Source: Eonycteris spelaea
Lineage: Eukaryota; Chordata; Mammalia; Chiroptera; Pteropodidae
NCBI GenBank assembly: GCA_003508835.1
Contig: PUFA01000164.1
Location: forward strand, 2,542,001-2,606,000
Direction: 5' to 3'
DNA length: 64,000 nucleotides
A model generated the notes under the pieces. It did not search any database. It saw only the letters and a program-made list of their open reading frames with translations, and had not been told where the DNA came from. A program made the position numbers and the translations under genes. Within the stretch, counting starts at the first letter, position 1. Each line of letters opens with the position of its first letter. This document shows, in pieces, positions 47,960 to 61,859 of this stretch.

Positions 47960-48990
47960 CAAATTATTGAATACATTCTTTTTAAAATTATATTTTACTC
48001 ACTTACTTGGAAATTATTTCAAATTTATAGAAAATTGAAAAAATAAAAATAGTGCAAAGAGTACCCAAATTCACTTTTTGTTACTATTCTACCCCATAAT
48101 CTAGCTTTATCTAGTTCTATCTAGCTATCTATCTGATATTTTTTTCTCAATCATTTGAGGGTAAGTTCCATACATCATGGCTCTTTATACCTAACAACTT
48201 AGAGATATCCTCTTATATAACCTCAGTACTGTTGTCATCCTTAATAAATTCAACATTAATACTATACCTTTGTCTAATCTAACATTAAACATCCAACTTT
48301 TCAGTTCATCCAATACTATTCTTTATAATATTTTCCACTAGAGTAAGAAACCTCATCTAAATTCAGATAGTGCATTGAGTTGTCATGTCTCTCTCTCTCT
48401 CTCTCTCTCTCTCTTTTGGTTATGTCTCTTTATTGTCTTTTAACTTAGGACATTTCCAGAGCCTTTCATTGTCTTTTATGACATTGACATTTTTGAATGA
48501 TATTTTCCTCCTTCTGCTTTTTGAAAAGGATGTTCATCATTTCAGGTTTGACTGATATTTCCTTATAATTAGATTCAAGTTATACAATCTTGACTGAAAT
48601 ACTACATAGGCAATGATGTGTTCTTCTTAGGGTATCACATATGGAGGCACATGATATCTATTTGTCCCTCATTGGTGAAGTTAATTTTGGTCAAGGTGTT
48701 GACTGATTTTTTTCCATTGTATAATATTCCATTATATAATTATAGCTTTTGTTCCTCTTGTAATGCATATGAAATATGTGGGGAGATACTATCAGATCAT
48801 GAATACCTATTATTCATCAAAATTACCTCTTAGATTTAATATCCGTTGATGATTCTAGCTGGAATCAGTTTTTACTTCCATGCAAAATGAAAATTTTCTA
48901 GCTCTATCAGTTCTTCCACAATTATGGCCTGGATAATATAGCTTCTCAACTGGTCTTTAGGGTGCTCACAAAAGAATGATGGTCCATAAG
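47960..48990 (-). mobile_element. L1 3'-untranslated fragment
   Basis: Antisense landmarks of old L1: TTGAGGGTAAGTTCCATACA, CTCTTTATACCTAACAACTT, TTTCATTGTCTTTTATGACA and GGAGGCACATGATATCTATT. A (TC)n tract interrupts it at 48387-48414. Confidence 0.6.
48387..48414. repeat. (TC)n microsatellite
   Basis: About 14 units inside L1 sequence, where the L1 consensus has TGTCTCTTAA. Confidence 0.9.
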
Positions 48991-49965
48991 TTTTTAACTT
49001 GATATCTCTGTGAGGGAAGGAGAGCCTACAGTTTCCTGATTAGCCATCTTGCTGACCCACATCTTTGCTTTTAAAGCACACATTTTTTTTTTAAACTAAA
49101 GTTCTGCAAGATGTCTCTCATGCATTAAAAATTTCATCACCTCCCTATACTGGGTGCAGTAACTGCTTATTTCATCACATTTCTTTAATCATTTTAAATC
49201 GAACAAGTCCTATTGAAGGTCATTTGCTACCGCATGTTCCTGTTCTGAATGATGGATCTCAAGTTTTCTACAATAGATTAATTCCTAGAGCATTGTTTTT
49301 CTGATGGACTCAAACCATAGTCTATTCAATAAATAAATAGCTCTCAATATTCACGTAAGGTTAAACTGATAATCCTCATAATGCATATCTGCTCTATTCT
49401 TAACAAATGACAGATTTAGGGTTCCCCATTTACACTCTCCATTTCATTATGTTTAAAGCAAAATATTTTGACTTTAGCCACAGCTCTTCTATTGAACCAC
49501 AGCTCTGTTGTATTCAGTTAGAAAAGAAAAAAAGATAAAAATAATTCAAAACTTTTTGCAACATTTATTAATCTATTATGTGCCTTAAGGTCTATGGATA
49601 AGTACATAGAATTTCACTGCGGCTTTCTGGCTTGTAAATATTTCTTTAAAGGCTTTATCGCAATAAGAATTTAATGGATAGGAAATAACTTCTTTTTCCA
49701 TCCTTAACTATGTGAAGTCTTAAGGCTTTACCTCTTCATTTCAAGTTAAGCAGTTTGACAAATTTTAGATTAATTAAGTACACACTTTGTTATTGTAGCA
49801 AAAATGGAAGCTAAATATCTTTTTTCTTTGCTGGATTATTATCAGAGTCTGCTGGAGTGGTGGGAATAAGCAATTGAACCTGTTGGCTAATTGCTAACAG
49901 AAGGAATGGTTAAGTATCAATTATTGAAAAAATAAAAATCATCCCTTTAGGCACACTTTTTTTTC

Positions 49966-49993
49966 TTTTTTTTCTTTTTTTTCTTTTTTTTAG
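49966..49993. repeat. (CT8)n-type polypyrimidine repeat
   Basis: Units of one C and eight T repeated three to four times. Confidence 0.75.
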
Positions 49994-51639
49994 CACCCAG
50001 ATGGATATTGCTAAACAACTCTCTTTAATTGTTAAACTCATTTAATTATTTGGGTGGCTATTTTGTTCTAAACGATCTTTGGAGACAAATCAAGATGGCT
50101 GTTGCTTAAAATTTAAGTATTCTATAAAGTCACATGACTGATTTTATGATAATTAGAGACATCTGGTGATTCTTGCTTTCAAAAACTTCTAAGATGAAGT
50201 GTTCTCCATGTTTTTTGGAACAGAATTTGGGAGTTTGAACAAATGCCAAGTTAAACTATTTAATTTTCATACAAAACATCAACTTTGCCACCTATATCTG
50301 AAAAGGAAAGCATGCAATAATTTTTTTCAATCAATAATCAGGATACTTGGACTTCTATGGTGATCTTAATTTTTAATTTTTCTATACTTTGATTATCGAA
50401 AACTTGGCTGACAACAATTAATATCCAAAAATAATGAACTAACAAAAATGTTAAATAATTTCTCAAGACAACTATTACCCCAAGTGACATGCCAGATCAT
50501 TAGAAACCACTTTTTTCATTTAGCTTTGACACCATTGTCTTTACAGAACTATGACTTAACTTATGCTTTAGCCTTCATTGTGTGTCAATATGAAAAATGG
50601 CCATATATATAATGTCTCTTCATTTCTAGAAAATTGTTATCAAACATAGCTTATATTATGCTGTTTAACTGCATTAAAAAAAATTTGGAGCTTGTGGAAA
50701 ACTTATTAGAGTCCAGTGCCAGGACACAGTTATCTGTCCTTAATATGATAACTGGTATGCTTTTTTAACAATAGGCAGTAATTGAGCAGCAACCGTAGTA
50801 TTTTATGTTTTACTTCAACTTCCAAGCATACCGTTTTAGACTAGCCTTGTTTTGCCTTACCTGTCCTCTTCTGGTCCTTTCCAATCCCTTTTCTTATCTT
50901 CCCTTTTCTCTTCTCTTTCTTTTCTTTCCTTGGGAGGGGCATATTTTGTCTTTCTACCACTGTCTTGGCTACTTTTCAAATATATGTATCTTTTACTGTG
51001 AGCTCTCATTGATGCTGTTTGGAAGCATCATTAATAATAAATTAAAGTAACTTGTGTCGGGAGATCTATAGCTGTTTTAGGAGTCTGAAAGCCTTATTTA
51101 CAGAAGCTCTGGGAGACTGCACTTATTATGCACATATGTCATCCAACCCTAAGCCTTGAGTAATCATCAGCTACTTCACAAGTGTTATCTGAGCACCATC
51201 TATGAGAAAGGCACACTTTCCAGCTCAGTAAGCAAGTCCTGATAATGTTTTAATCCAGTGTGCCTTATATTGGTCCCATATCTCCTATTCTCAGAGGTAT
51301 TTTAATATTTGGAATTTACCTGACATAAATTTCCTTTTTAGTGAAGAGATTAATTCACATTTGTAGTGTACTCTTTCATTCTTCGCCAGGTTTTGCTCAA
51401 GTGGTTTTCACTCTAGGTAAGCTATCACACCATTGCATATGGGTCTATCCAAATTTTACCCATTCTTTAATACGTAAATGATTTTATTGCTTTCTAATGA
51501 CTATTCATGTCCGACTATCCAGAAGTAATGCATGTTTGTATCATTTGTTTAATAGTAAAAGCATTCAATACCCTTGGATATTGCTTCCTCTTTTACCTCA
51601 GCTATTATTTAAGTTACATACTTTTATTTAATTTTTGCA

Positions 51640-51762
51640 GACTTTTGCCTGGTCTCCACCTAAATTGCCAGCTCTTTGAAAGAAGGAGCCCTATTTTATA
51701 GTGCTTTGGATCTCCCCATATTGCCTAAGTGGTTTATCAATAAATATTTATTAAAAAATGTA
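51640..51762 (+). mobile_element. L2-like 3' end fragment
   Basis: CCAGCTCTTTGAAAGAAGGA, GATCTCCCCATATTGCC and TTTATCAATAAATATTTATT resemble the sense 3' end of an L2 or a related old LINE. Confidence 0.4.
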
Positions 51763-52247
51763 ATAATCTGCTATACTTCTATAGAGAATAAGTATTGTTT
51801 TTTTAATTTTTATTTGGTCATTTTGAAAAGTTTGTTTTTACTATGTTGATCATAAGTTTGAAATTTTTTATACCTTTTAGATAACAAAATTTGTCTTTTT
51901 ATAATAGGAAGCTTAAATATTTTGACAATAATCTATTTAAAACTAAACCATATTTTAAAAATGAAAATAATTTAAATATCTGTGTGGACATGGCCTACAT
52001 TTAACATGAGTATAATCTAACACTTTTTTCTTTCCTCTGTAGGAAGGCTAGGTACTGGGCCGGCCTCTTTATTTCACTGACTCCTCATTATAACCTTTAT
52101 GAGGGTGTTCTAGGAGACAGAGAATTCTGCCTCTCAGACCAGAGAGCTTTCATGACCAATATCTTGTGATATTTCTTGGTTACTAGAAAAGCATGAAACA
52201 GGAAGGTTTGCTTTTTTATTTTTCTTAAGATAAATTACACAGATGTT

Positions 52248-52270
52248 AACAACAACAACAACAACAACAA
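52248..52270. repeat. (AAC)n microsatellite
   Basis: About seven AAC units. Confidence 0.85.
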
Positions 52271-54560
52271 AGGAAATGAAATAATGAGATTTTTGCAATC
52301 TTTGTATCTTTCATTATGGTCATGAAAATTTTAGTTTGCTTATCACTTCTTAATATTTCTATCGGAAACTAGAGGGAGCCTGTCTCTCAGTTCTCCAAAT
52401 TAGAAAGTAAAGTCTGTGGTTGGATCTCATCACCATTAATCATTCCAGCTTAAAAGAAGGTGGGAAAGAGGCAACCAAGTCATTTTCATAGAAAGTAATT
52501 GTAAGCAAACTTTTTTTTTCTTTTTTTGGTCTGCCTCCTTAAGTTGAGAACAGGGTATTTACAGCTCACCGTGTAAAACATTTCAAGGGAGGAAACTTTA
52601 GCAGTAGAGGGCTGAAAATCCAATCTGAGTTTTTATTTATTACTTACTTAATGTTACCTTGAATGGAAATAAAAAGGACTTTGTTGAAGAACATAGATGT
52701 TCTCTCATTGATGTCTGTCTTTTAGAGTTTTTAGTTTCTCACTCACAACCTTATAAAAAATAGTAATCATTAATTTAAGACTTGGCAAGGAGAATAGACT
52801 GTCCCTAGATTTTGGCCAAAAATTTATCTAAAACACATCTTTACACATCCCTTTTTCAAATGTGAGAAGCCTGATATTTAGGAAAATATACTTGCCCAAA
52901 ATCCAAGGTTAGGAAATGGCAATCGTGTCTTTCTTTCTACCAAGATTTACCTTCAACATCTATTCCTTTATCAAAAAGCTTAATGTTCATATAAACCTTA
53001 GCATTATTATATATAATTCACTTTCTCGTGAGTTGCACTTAAGATTTACTGGTTGTATTAGAAGCACAGAAAGAAGACTAAAGAATTAAAATACATGTTC
53101 CTAGGAATCATGGCTAATGCCTTTTTAATTTTTACTTTTAGTAAGCACAATAAAATTGTAGAGATAGAAGATCTGGTGCACGTGTAACCACATCCTTATT
53201 GTTTTGATGGAATCAAAATTGGGGAAATAAAGACTGAACTTCTTTTTCTCTTATGAATAAAGCTTGTGCATTTGCACATGGCTGAATGCATTGAAATGAG
53301 CATCTGAGAACAGGCACAGTTATGATTCCGAATTGCCATCCATATTGCTATGAACCATTTCTCTGCTATTAGAAAAACTACAGATTTGCAGGTAACATGT
53401 GTCAGAAAGGCTTGAAGAATTGCGCTGCTCCATTAGCTTGAATTAAGTTCAATGAAAACTAAGGCTACGTGAACCATAAAGTACCCTGGCCTGTTCCATT
53501 CAAAATTTCAGCATGTGCCTGGGTTTCTTTACCCTATGGAATAAGAAATGAGCAGAAGAAAAATTGCACTGTGGATAGAAAGAATGTAAAAAAAAAAAAA
53601 AAAAAAGGAAGCATTTTCAGTATTTGCTAGGCTAAAAATTAAAAACACACATGAAATTTCATTTGGCTAAATGTCAACAATACACAATAGCTAGAATTTA
53701 TTGGTATAAAACTGTTCCAAGAAAAAAAAGCAATTTACCAATAACGTGGGGGAAAATAAATGAGAGGACAGATTTTATGATTCAGGAAACATTATGCGTA
53801 TAGTTGTAAATCATAAATTCTAACAGGAAAGAGAGCTATAGTGTAGAAGAAAAGAGCAAATGAGTAAGATTTGAGTGTATGAGAAAAGAAGCTGGACATG
53901 TTGTCTATCACAAAATAACGGTAAAGCAGAATTCTTCTTGAACAGAATATTTTAATGACTAAGCTGGACTGTAAAATATTCTACCCTAGTTTAACCTGTT
54001 GTGATTTTTTTGTTTAAATTAAGATTAATAGTCCTTGTGAAATATCCAACCCAGATGCTGTTGTTTGCTGACAATCCTCGTTCGTCTTCAGTTTAATTTT
54101 TAAAGCTGGTTTAGGGCCCTTGAGTGTTTGAAAAACACATGTCTTAGCGAGTTAATGGGACAGACAATGTGAATATTGTGGACTCCAGCATCTCTAGAAT
54201 TAGGACCAGATATTTTGAATCACTTTTGGTGGCTGTGACCTTTAAAGTCATTGGATTCGAGTGGTCTTGATATTTTACTTACCACAGCACCATACCTCAG
54301 TGGAATTCCAAAGGAGATGGGGGCCGGGCCCTAATAAAAAGAAAATCTGCAACCAGGAATTCTCCTTCTATTGTTTTTAAATGGATTTTTTTCCTTTTTT
54401 TTTTTTTTTTAAATAGGAGAATGATTTAAGAACTGAAAGATCACTTTTTCCCACTAGCCAGACATCCTAAGAGTAAGAGATAGATGAAATAAAATTTCAT
54501 TCACTACTTAAAATATAATGCTGAGACAGAAAACTTCCCCCAGCCACTGACTTCTTAGAT

Positions 54561-54580
54561 ACACACACACACACACACAC
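54561..54580. repeat. (AC)10 microsatellite
   Basis: Ten uninterrupted AC units. Confidence 0.9.
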
Positions 54581-55319
54581 TTTAAAATACTTAAACAATT
54601 TGAAATACTAGGATGAGGACATTTTATTAACAAATTTCACATACCATAGACTGTACAAGTTTCCACTTATTTCATGTGATTTCTAGTTTTCATATTTTGA
54701 TTATGAAATATAACCAATACAGTGTATTGGGAAACTGACTGGATTGGCAGTGTGAAGACTTAAATCCCCAGTCCTACTCATTCATGGTTTTGATTTTTAC
54801 CTCTTTCAAGTTAGAAAAATGGGGACTAAGTGATTTTTAAGGCTCCTTTAAACCCTAAACTTTGATGACTTAATTTAAATACAAATTTTAGTTTTGAAGT
54901 TATTTGGTTTTTAATGATTATGTTGCTTCTTTATTAAACCTTCTTAGATAATTGGAGTATGATAACTGTTGATAAAATATTATCTCTACATTGTTAGTTC
55001 CTATATTATATTTACTTAAGGAATGGCTATTACAAGGGACTGCTAAGATCTAGAAATTAAGTGTTTTTGAACTTCTTGATTATCTACTGTGCCTTGAAGC
55101 TTCAAAAATATGGCTTGCCCTGCTGTTACTATCATTAGCCCTGAGGTTAACTAGTCCTATTGTTTCTTTAAGTTTTAATAGTATTCCTTTGGCAATATTG
55201 GACATGTACTATCTCGGAAAAGTTTGGAGTACTTTGCTGTTTTCTAAAATCAAGAACAATTTCTTGGAAACTATCCAATTCATTTTTATTATTTTCGAAC
55301 TATTAAGTTGAAATGTTTT

Positions 55320-55560
55320 TCGCTGCACTATGTGATGGGCACCAGAGGTTCAACAACAATTACAAAAACAGGTATGGTCACTACCCTCAGTTCTATGAGC
55401 GAGAATCAGGGAAGGCTACCTTAAAGAAGTAAGGTCTGAGTAAAAATCTGAAGGATAAATAAGTGTCAGCCGGGTGTGGAGGGAAAGATGAGAGCATTTT
55501 AGGCAGAGGAAATGGTAAATTATCTAATCTCAGGAAGCCAGGATATGGCAGGTGGAGCCC
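55320..55560 (-). mobile_element. L2 LINE fragment
   Basis: Antisense landmarks: AATCAGGGAAGGCTACCTTA, AGGTCTGAGTAAAAATCTGA and TTTTAGGCAGAGGAAATGGT. A (CT)n tract follows directly. Confidence 0.5.
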
Positions 55561-55562
55561 CA

Positions 55563-55564
<2 letters not shown>

Positions 55565-55626
<62 letters not shown>
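55565..55626. repeat. (TC)31 microsatellite
   Basis: About 31 uninterrupted units, followed by TTTGGTTATATCTCTTC. Confidence 0.95.
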
Positions 55627-55628
<2 letters not shown>

Positions 55629-57149
55629 GTTATATCTCTTCAGATCCCTTAACTGCAAGTTTCCTGGATTTCCTGACATACTGTTTTGAAGTCCCAGCCA
55701 GCCTCAAGACACAGAATCATCTCTATTGATATTTAAGACTGAGAGGACAGTAGTCACTAAGTGGCAGCAAACTGAAGCCAGAGCAGGACCCCTCTGGATT
55801 GTGCAGCTGGCTCCTAACCGACTGGCTGGGTAGCTTCATTTAGGCCATTCCATCAGCTTTGCAGTAACACAACAGTGCCTGTTACGTAACTGAATTTTTA
55901 GGACTCTGAGCGTGTTGTTATAAAGGTCTTCTTCTCTATGGGTATTTCTGGGATATTTAAAACTGCACCAAATATGACAAAATAAAATAGGAAATATTGA
56001 TTTTGGAAGATGAAGATGTATAACTTGAGACAAAGAGCATATGCTTTCCTGATTTTCTGCACAGCTTCCTTTTCCAGTGTTCCCATTTAGACCTTGTGTT
56101 TGTGGTGGTTGTCTGTCTTAGGATTATCTTGCATTAGGGGGTTTAGGCTTTAGTAGAGGATTCTTGTGTGCTTGGGGAGATTTAAAGGTGGCTACAGTTG
56201 GCTAACCCTTCATTGATCTTGCCTGGGTTCCAGGTAGGGGTCAGGGAGGATATGAAATGCAGTGTGGAGTTCCTGATTGCATTTGGGGATGATGGGCAGT
56301 AGACAATCGCATTCCTTCTCTTCCCAGGATTGGCTGAGTGGTAGTTCATGAAGATGAGTTTGGCCGCAAGGAGGATAGTAGAGGAATGACATTGGTCCAT
56401 CTCTAGGAGAGAACAAGACTGCACTGCTCAACTTACCTCCTCCCGCCCTACGGTGTGTTTGTGATGTGAAGTAAATCCAGAAGATCTTATGCAAACTAGC
56501 GATTAAATGGGAGATAGCTCAGACCTGAAAGTACCTGGCCCATGTTTGGAACGGTCAGGCCCATGTGGGGAATGCTCAGGAGACTGCAAGGATCCCTCAG
56601 GAGCATAGTCATCCTTTGCCCGGTGATAAGGATATTGTCAACCATAATGTATGGGGAAGAACAGTAAAGCAGATAAGTCCTGGAATATCGAAAGCTCTTT
56701 TGTTCCCACTGGATTTGAGGCCATTTCACCCCTCAAAGTTCTCTTCTTTTGCACTGGAGCTGATTTATCTGCCTTGTGATATTCCTGAGAGTTTTGAGTC
56801 AAGTAAAAGGTACAGAAGGCAAAAGCTCAAAGATGGAGCCTTGTTCTGGAATCGAGTTATGAACCCAAGCTCACTGATTGGACTGCATTTAGCACAAAAC
56901 ATCTAGAACATTTAGACTAAATAGATAGATAGGGGTTTAAAGTCAATAAATTAAAACAGTTCTAAAAAATAAAGCTATATTTTTGTACCACTGAAGTTTG
57001 AGTGCTATGTTATCTGTGAAATATAATCATATACTGGGGGAGAAAAGAGAGTAGAATCTTTTATTATCGTATATATTTCATTTTACTTTCCCAAAAGGAA
57101 ACTGATTTATTTAAGTTTGTAGGAAGCATGAGTCAAAGTTCTGCCTCAC

Positions 57150-57322
57150 CTTTTTCACAGTAGGTTCCAGTGGTTCCTAGAGGACAGTAACAGGTGTATC
57201 CATGAGGCAGTGAGACACAAGTTGCTCCTTTGCTGCACTGGTGTGGAGGGTCATGTTCAGGGTCACAGGTGGAAACTGTCTCCGAGCAAAAGGCCCCTTT
57301 CCACCCACTGGGACAGTCACAG
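57150..57322 (-). CDS. EYS: EYS exon: EGF-like domains
   Basis: Acceptor TCGACCTACAG, donor GAAAAAG|GTGAGG. The exon encodes CDCPSGWKGAFC (end of one EGF-like domain), then STCDPEHDPPHQCSKGATC, VSLPHGYTCYCPLGTTGTYC, a complete EGF-like domain with six cysteines. The split codon joins 39808 to give Glu-Lys-Ala. 173 bp, no lesion. The preceding EYS exon lies beyond the window. Confidence 0.95.
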
Positions 57323-58035
57323 CTGTAGGTCGAGAAAGAAGACAGCATGTTTTGAGCACGTAAGCAGAGATGATATGTACTTATATATCATCCTGGTGTT
57401 AACTTGGCAATTTTGACTGAGGTTTTGAGATAGAAAGGTTTCGTATAGCAAAGCAAATTGTGATTGAAACTACTAAGATCTAAAGGAGCCAATAACTGGT
57501 TATGGGATTACTGGAGTCCACATCAAGAATTTAAAAAGGTTCAGCATGTGGAGATTGAAAGAGAATTTTAGGAGAATCACTTCTTTGGACAAAACAGCAT
57601 TATAAGTCCTTTTCCCCACCACCATACCACGAAGCAAGAAGGCTGTGGGTGGAATTTCTGCTTCCTAACCTCAAGTCTTGAGAAATTAAATTTCACCTTG
57701 ATAGATGTTCTGTGACACTGGTGAACACCAGGGCCCAGCTCCTGGGATGGCAGAAAAGTCACAAACCCCTCCACAGGGTGAGGCAAATGGTAGCTAACCC
57801 CAGGAATGTGCTGTGGCCCTCTGAGTTAGAATCAGCTTGAGGACATACAAAAAGGACCTTACCCAAAAGGTACCTTAGTAGCTGAAGAGAGCTCGCAGTA
57901 AGAGGCAGCCATGACTGGGGCCGAATCTGAGGGGTAAAGGAGAGCACTCATACTGAAGAGAGAGCTGGTCTGGGATGAGAGAGTGTTATTGGGAGGAATC
58001 CAGCAGGGGAGTCTATGACGAACCCAACTAAAGGT

Positions 58036-58262
58036 AAAGTTGCCAGATAAAATGCAGGGCACCAAATGAAATTTAAATGTCAGATAAACAATGTATAAGT
58101 TTTTAATATAAGTATGTCCCATTCAATATTTGAATTTCAGATAAGCAATATTTGAGATATACTACGGAATTATTTGTTGTTTATCTGGAATTTAAATTTA
58201 TCTGAGTGTCTTGTATTTCCCCTCTCCCCTCCCCCCCCCCCCCCCCAAAAAATCTGGCAGGC
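58036..58262. repeat. Imperfect palindromic repeat, DNA-transposon-like
   Basis: The left arm GTTGCCAGATAAAATGCAGG, with AAATTTAAATGTCAGATAAACA, pairs with a right arm TTGTTTATCTGGAATTTAAA, TGAGTGTCTTGTATTT and AAATCTGGCAGG. The arms are about 60 bp; a C17 run at about 58230-58246 lies in the right arm. It resembles a common old palindromic mammalian repeat whose name I do not recall with certainty. Confidence 0.6.
58230..58246. repeat. (C)n homopolymer
   Basis: A C-run of about 17 inside the right arm of the palindromic repeat, next to A6. Confidence 0.8.
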
Positions 58263-59359
58263 CTACACTAAGGGCACATGAAAGAAAGGGCTAGCTTTAA
58301 ATCCCCACTAGGCCCAAAGAACACTAAACCATCAGACAACAGTGAAAGTCAAGGAAGCCCATTCCAGGCTGTGGTGTGGGGCGCAGAGTTAGAAACCACT
58401 AGACTCGGGACGGACAGCAGTAGCTGAGCACACCTCCTTCTGAGACCTTCCATTCCTGTTGTAAGCCTTGGCTGGATTTAGGCAACAGTCTTGAAGAGTG
58501 GAGTGTTGTTTCTGTTTGAAGTGAACCCTTCGAATTAATGAATCGAGAGTGTATTTGTCAGTTAAGGTGTCTGCTAATTGAGTCAAAATGGAAAATTCAA
58601 AGGACCTCCTCAAGTTTTAATCCAGGACCAAGAAAAGGATGATTCCTTCTAAGTGAGTTTAAAAAGAGAGAACCCAAAGTAAATTTTACTTTATGAATAC
58701 ATCCATGAGTCCTGAGTCACGCTTACTAGCTCTCAGTCCATTACTACAGTCTCTACTTACTGCTAAACTGTAGACATATGGGATGTTAACAGCACTGCTG
58801 GGTGGTTAGAAGGTATCACCAATAGTATAGTTTCTGAAGTGAGCAAATCAAGATAAAGCATGTAGAAGTATCTTTAATTTTGTTTTTTGTTTTTTTTCTT
58901 TAGACTGGAAGAATCCTCATGGATTCTGAAAATTAAAGGTAGCTCATTTAGTCCCCTGTAGATCAACCTGCTATGTAGAGGGAGAGGTAAGATCAAGGAA
59001 CACTCTTTCTGCAAACATTATTGATGGCCTTTATCATGTTATTGAAACAAAAAGTAAGAGATTCATAAAATTGAAATTAAACAAAAAGGAGAAAATCAAA
59101 ATCACTTTTAACCTCTGACCATAGCAAGGCTGGCTTTTTTTTTTTTTTTTTTTAGCACTTAACATGTATCTTCCTACTACTAACTCTAAGTAAATTTTAA
59201 CATTAAAAATCCTAGGAAAATTGGATAGTCACATGTAAAGAATGAATTTAGAATCCTGTTTTACATCACTCAGAAAAATTACCTGGAAATGGATTAAAAA
59301 CTTAAGACCTGAAATCACAAACCCCTAGAATAAAACAGATTGTTCAGTTATGCCTGTTT

Positions 59360-60000
59360 TTAAACTTTATATAACGCAACTGTATTACATATATTCTTCA
59401 ATTACTGCCTTTCACTCAGGATTACATTTTGGGATTCACCCATGTTGATACATTTAGCTGTTGTATTATTTATCAGTGCTATACAACTTGATGAGCCAGC
59501 GTTATATTCCTTTGTATAGTTAAACTTCCAATATTTTCTTTTATGGTTTGCATTTTTGTGACTTATTTAAGAAATCTTTCCCTATTCCAAGGTTAGAAAG
59601 ATATTTCAGGTTGTTTCCTAAAACTATTATAGTTTTGTCCTTTTGCATTTAAGACAATATATCTGAAATTATTTTTTTGTGTTTGATATGGGGTAGAAAT
59701 CAGATGACAGTTTTCTGTATGGATCACCAGTAGTTCTAGAATTCTTTATTGAATAGTTCATCCTTTTCACTGAGCAGTCATGCCCATTTATGCATGGTCC
59801 TATGCCATTCCATCCTGTTCATTAGTCTGTTAGTCTAACTTTGTGCCAGTATCACCCTATCACCCTATCTTAATTTCTCTGGCTTTTAATAGGTCTTGAT
59901 ATCTAGGATGGCAAGTTCTGCGCTTTTTTTTTCTTTTTCTTTTTTTGTCCAGGAGTCTTTTGGCTGTTCTTAGCCCTTTACTCTTTCAATTTTTTTTTTT
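59360..60000 (-). mobile_element. L1 fragment (ORF2 to 3' region)
   Basis: Antisense landmarks: TTGGGATTCACCCATGTTGA, ATGGGGTAGAAATCAGATGA, CTGTTCATTAGTCTGTTAGT and TTTGTGCCAGTATCACCCTA. No long open frame. Confidence 0.65.
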
Positions 60001-61859
60001 TTTTGTCAATTAGTCCCAAGGTCAAGATAGGCAAATTTCCTTACTTTTTCCTTGTGTTCAATGGAGTTTACTTTTTATGTCTTCTTATGCCAACGGTATA
60101 GCTCTTAGAGGACCCAGGCCTGTGAGGAGGCTCCTGTTGGACCCACCACCCTTGGCAGTCTTAGCCTTGTAATCCATGCAGCCCTGAAAGGGTAAGTTCA
60201 CAGGGTCTCCAGGTTTTAGCAGGAGCTCAGGCCTATGGCTAGCTTTGATGCTTACTTTATAGTCTCCCTTTTGTCTTGTTTGGGCTCTATAAATGTATTG
60301 TTTTCACTTCTGCTAACAGTGTTATAAAAATATACATTTGAATATTTTCATTTGGGAAGATTGTTAGTTCTACCAACACAACTCCCTATAAATAACCTTA
60401 AAAAAAAACCCATAACATTTAGAAACATCTTTCCATATTCATTAACTTCTCTTTCACAACTTTGTATTCACTTATTTCGCTGAATGGATGACATATACTT
60501 TATTCTTGTTGTCACTTGTAAGATATTTTATGTTTTTAATTTTTACTTTCTACAAACAACACTGATAAAACTCTTGAAGCTAAATCTTTGTGTGTATCTA
60601 TGACCAATCCCTTGGGATAAATTCAAATATTGTCATGACTTCCAGGCTTTGGATGCATATTCCAATCTGCCTTCCATAATAACTGTATCAATTTACATTT
60701 CCATAATCAGTGAATGAGAGAATGCTCCTGAAGTTATAGGTATGTATAGTATTGAAAATATGGAGCATTTTCATAGTCTTCTTGTTCTTCATGGCCCATA
60801 ATTATTTATTAACATAAAAATGATTTAATGTCTGCCTACACGTTTATCAAAAACATATTGACTTCTAATTTCTATAGTTTTCTTTATTATTTGGCTGTCT
60901 AATAAAATTTATGCTTCATCAATTCTCTCTGTCTGTCTGTCTCTCTCTGTCTTTCTTTTATGTTTACCATAGTTCTATCTTAGGTCATATGAGATAGGCA
61001 GAAGATATGTAAGGCCTGGCAAAGATGAGGTATTCTAGAGTAAAGTACCACTAGGCTGCATGTGTTGGAGAGCCTAGTGAGTGACACAGAGAAGAGCTGC
61101 CAGACTTCAGAAACCAGCCAAGGAGATAACATCACACCACATGTTCACTAATGCACTGTTAGACTTTGATTCTAAGAGGAATTTAAAACTGTCTTGCCAA
61201 TTTATAAAAGAAACGAAACTAAAGTAATTCTTATTAAATAATTCTTATACAAAAATAAAACTCTCCAGTGTCATTACTTTCTATGATGATTGCACCATCT
61301 AGTGGTTCATTTTTATCTACTTGAAAAAAACAAAGCTAAGAGCAAAATTACTTTCAATGTATTACAGACAGATGTGGCAATTGTGAAATACTTATTTTAT
61401 ATTAAATATAGCTTAAGTATAATACATTACAAATGCTATAAACTTATTTGAAAAATAACAATCTTAAATAAAATAAATCCTCATATGATACCTCTCAGAA
61501 TTTTTAGCAATTAGCTATGGGTGTGAAGATTTAAAATATTACTTTCAAACACCATATACATTAGATCTTACAGTAGATCTTAAGAGTTTTCATCCGAATA
61601 ATTTTGTGCTAGGTCAGATTTTTCTTTTTCTTTCTTCCCTGGATTTTTAAAATACATTTTGAAATGTAGATAATAAAAAGTCTTAAATTGTTATTCTCCA
61701 CTTTGGGTAATGATATTTTTCTAATCCTTGAAATTAATTCATCATATATATAATATTTTGCCTTGAGGAAGAGTGGGTTTTAGAAGGGATGTGTGCGAGG
61801 TGGGGTGTCAATATAGTAAAAAAAAAAAAGAAAACAAAGAGAGGTAGATATTCATTCGT

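Larger units (their letters stand above)
39809..57149 (-). other. EYS: EYS intron of 17.3 kb
   Basis: No EYS exon is missing here: the split codon EK-Ala at 57150/39808 joins the protein directly. Named content is listed separately (5S SINE, microsatellites, L1, MIR and L2 pieces, possible processed pseudogene). For about 49060-51640, 51770-54560 and 55740-57149 I see mostly AT-rich unique-looking DNA. It includes an (AAC)n tract, A- and T-runs, and a somewhat GC-richer block at 56180-56900 that may be an old LTR. Confidence 0.55.
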
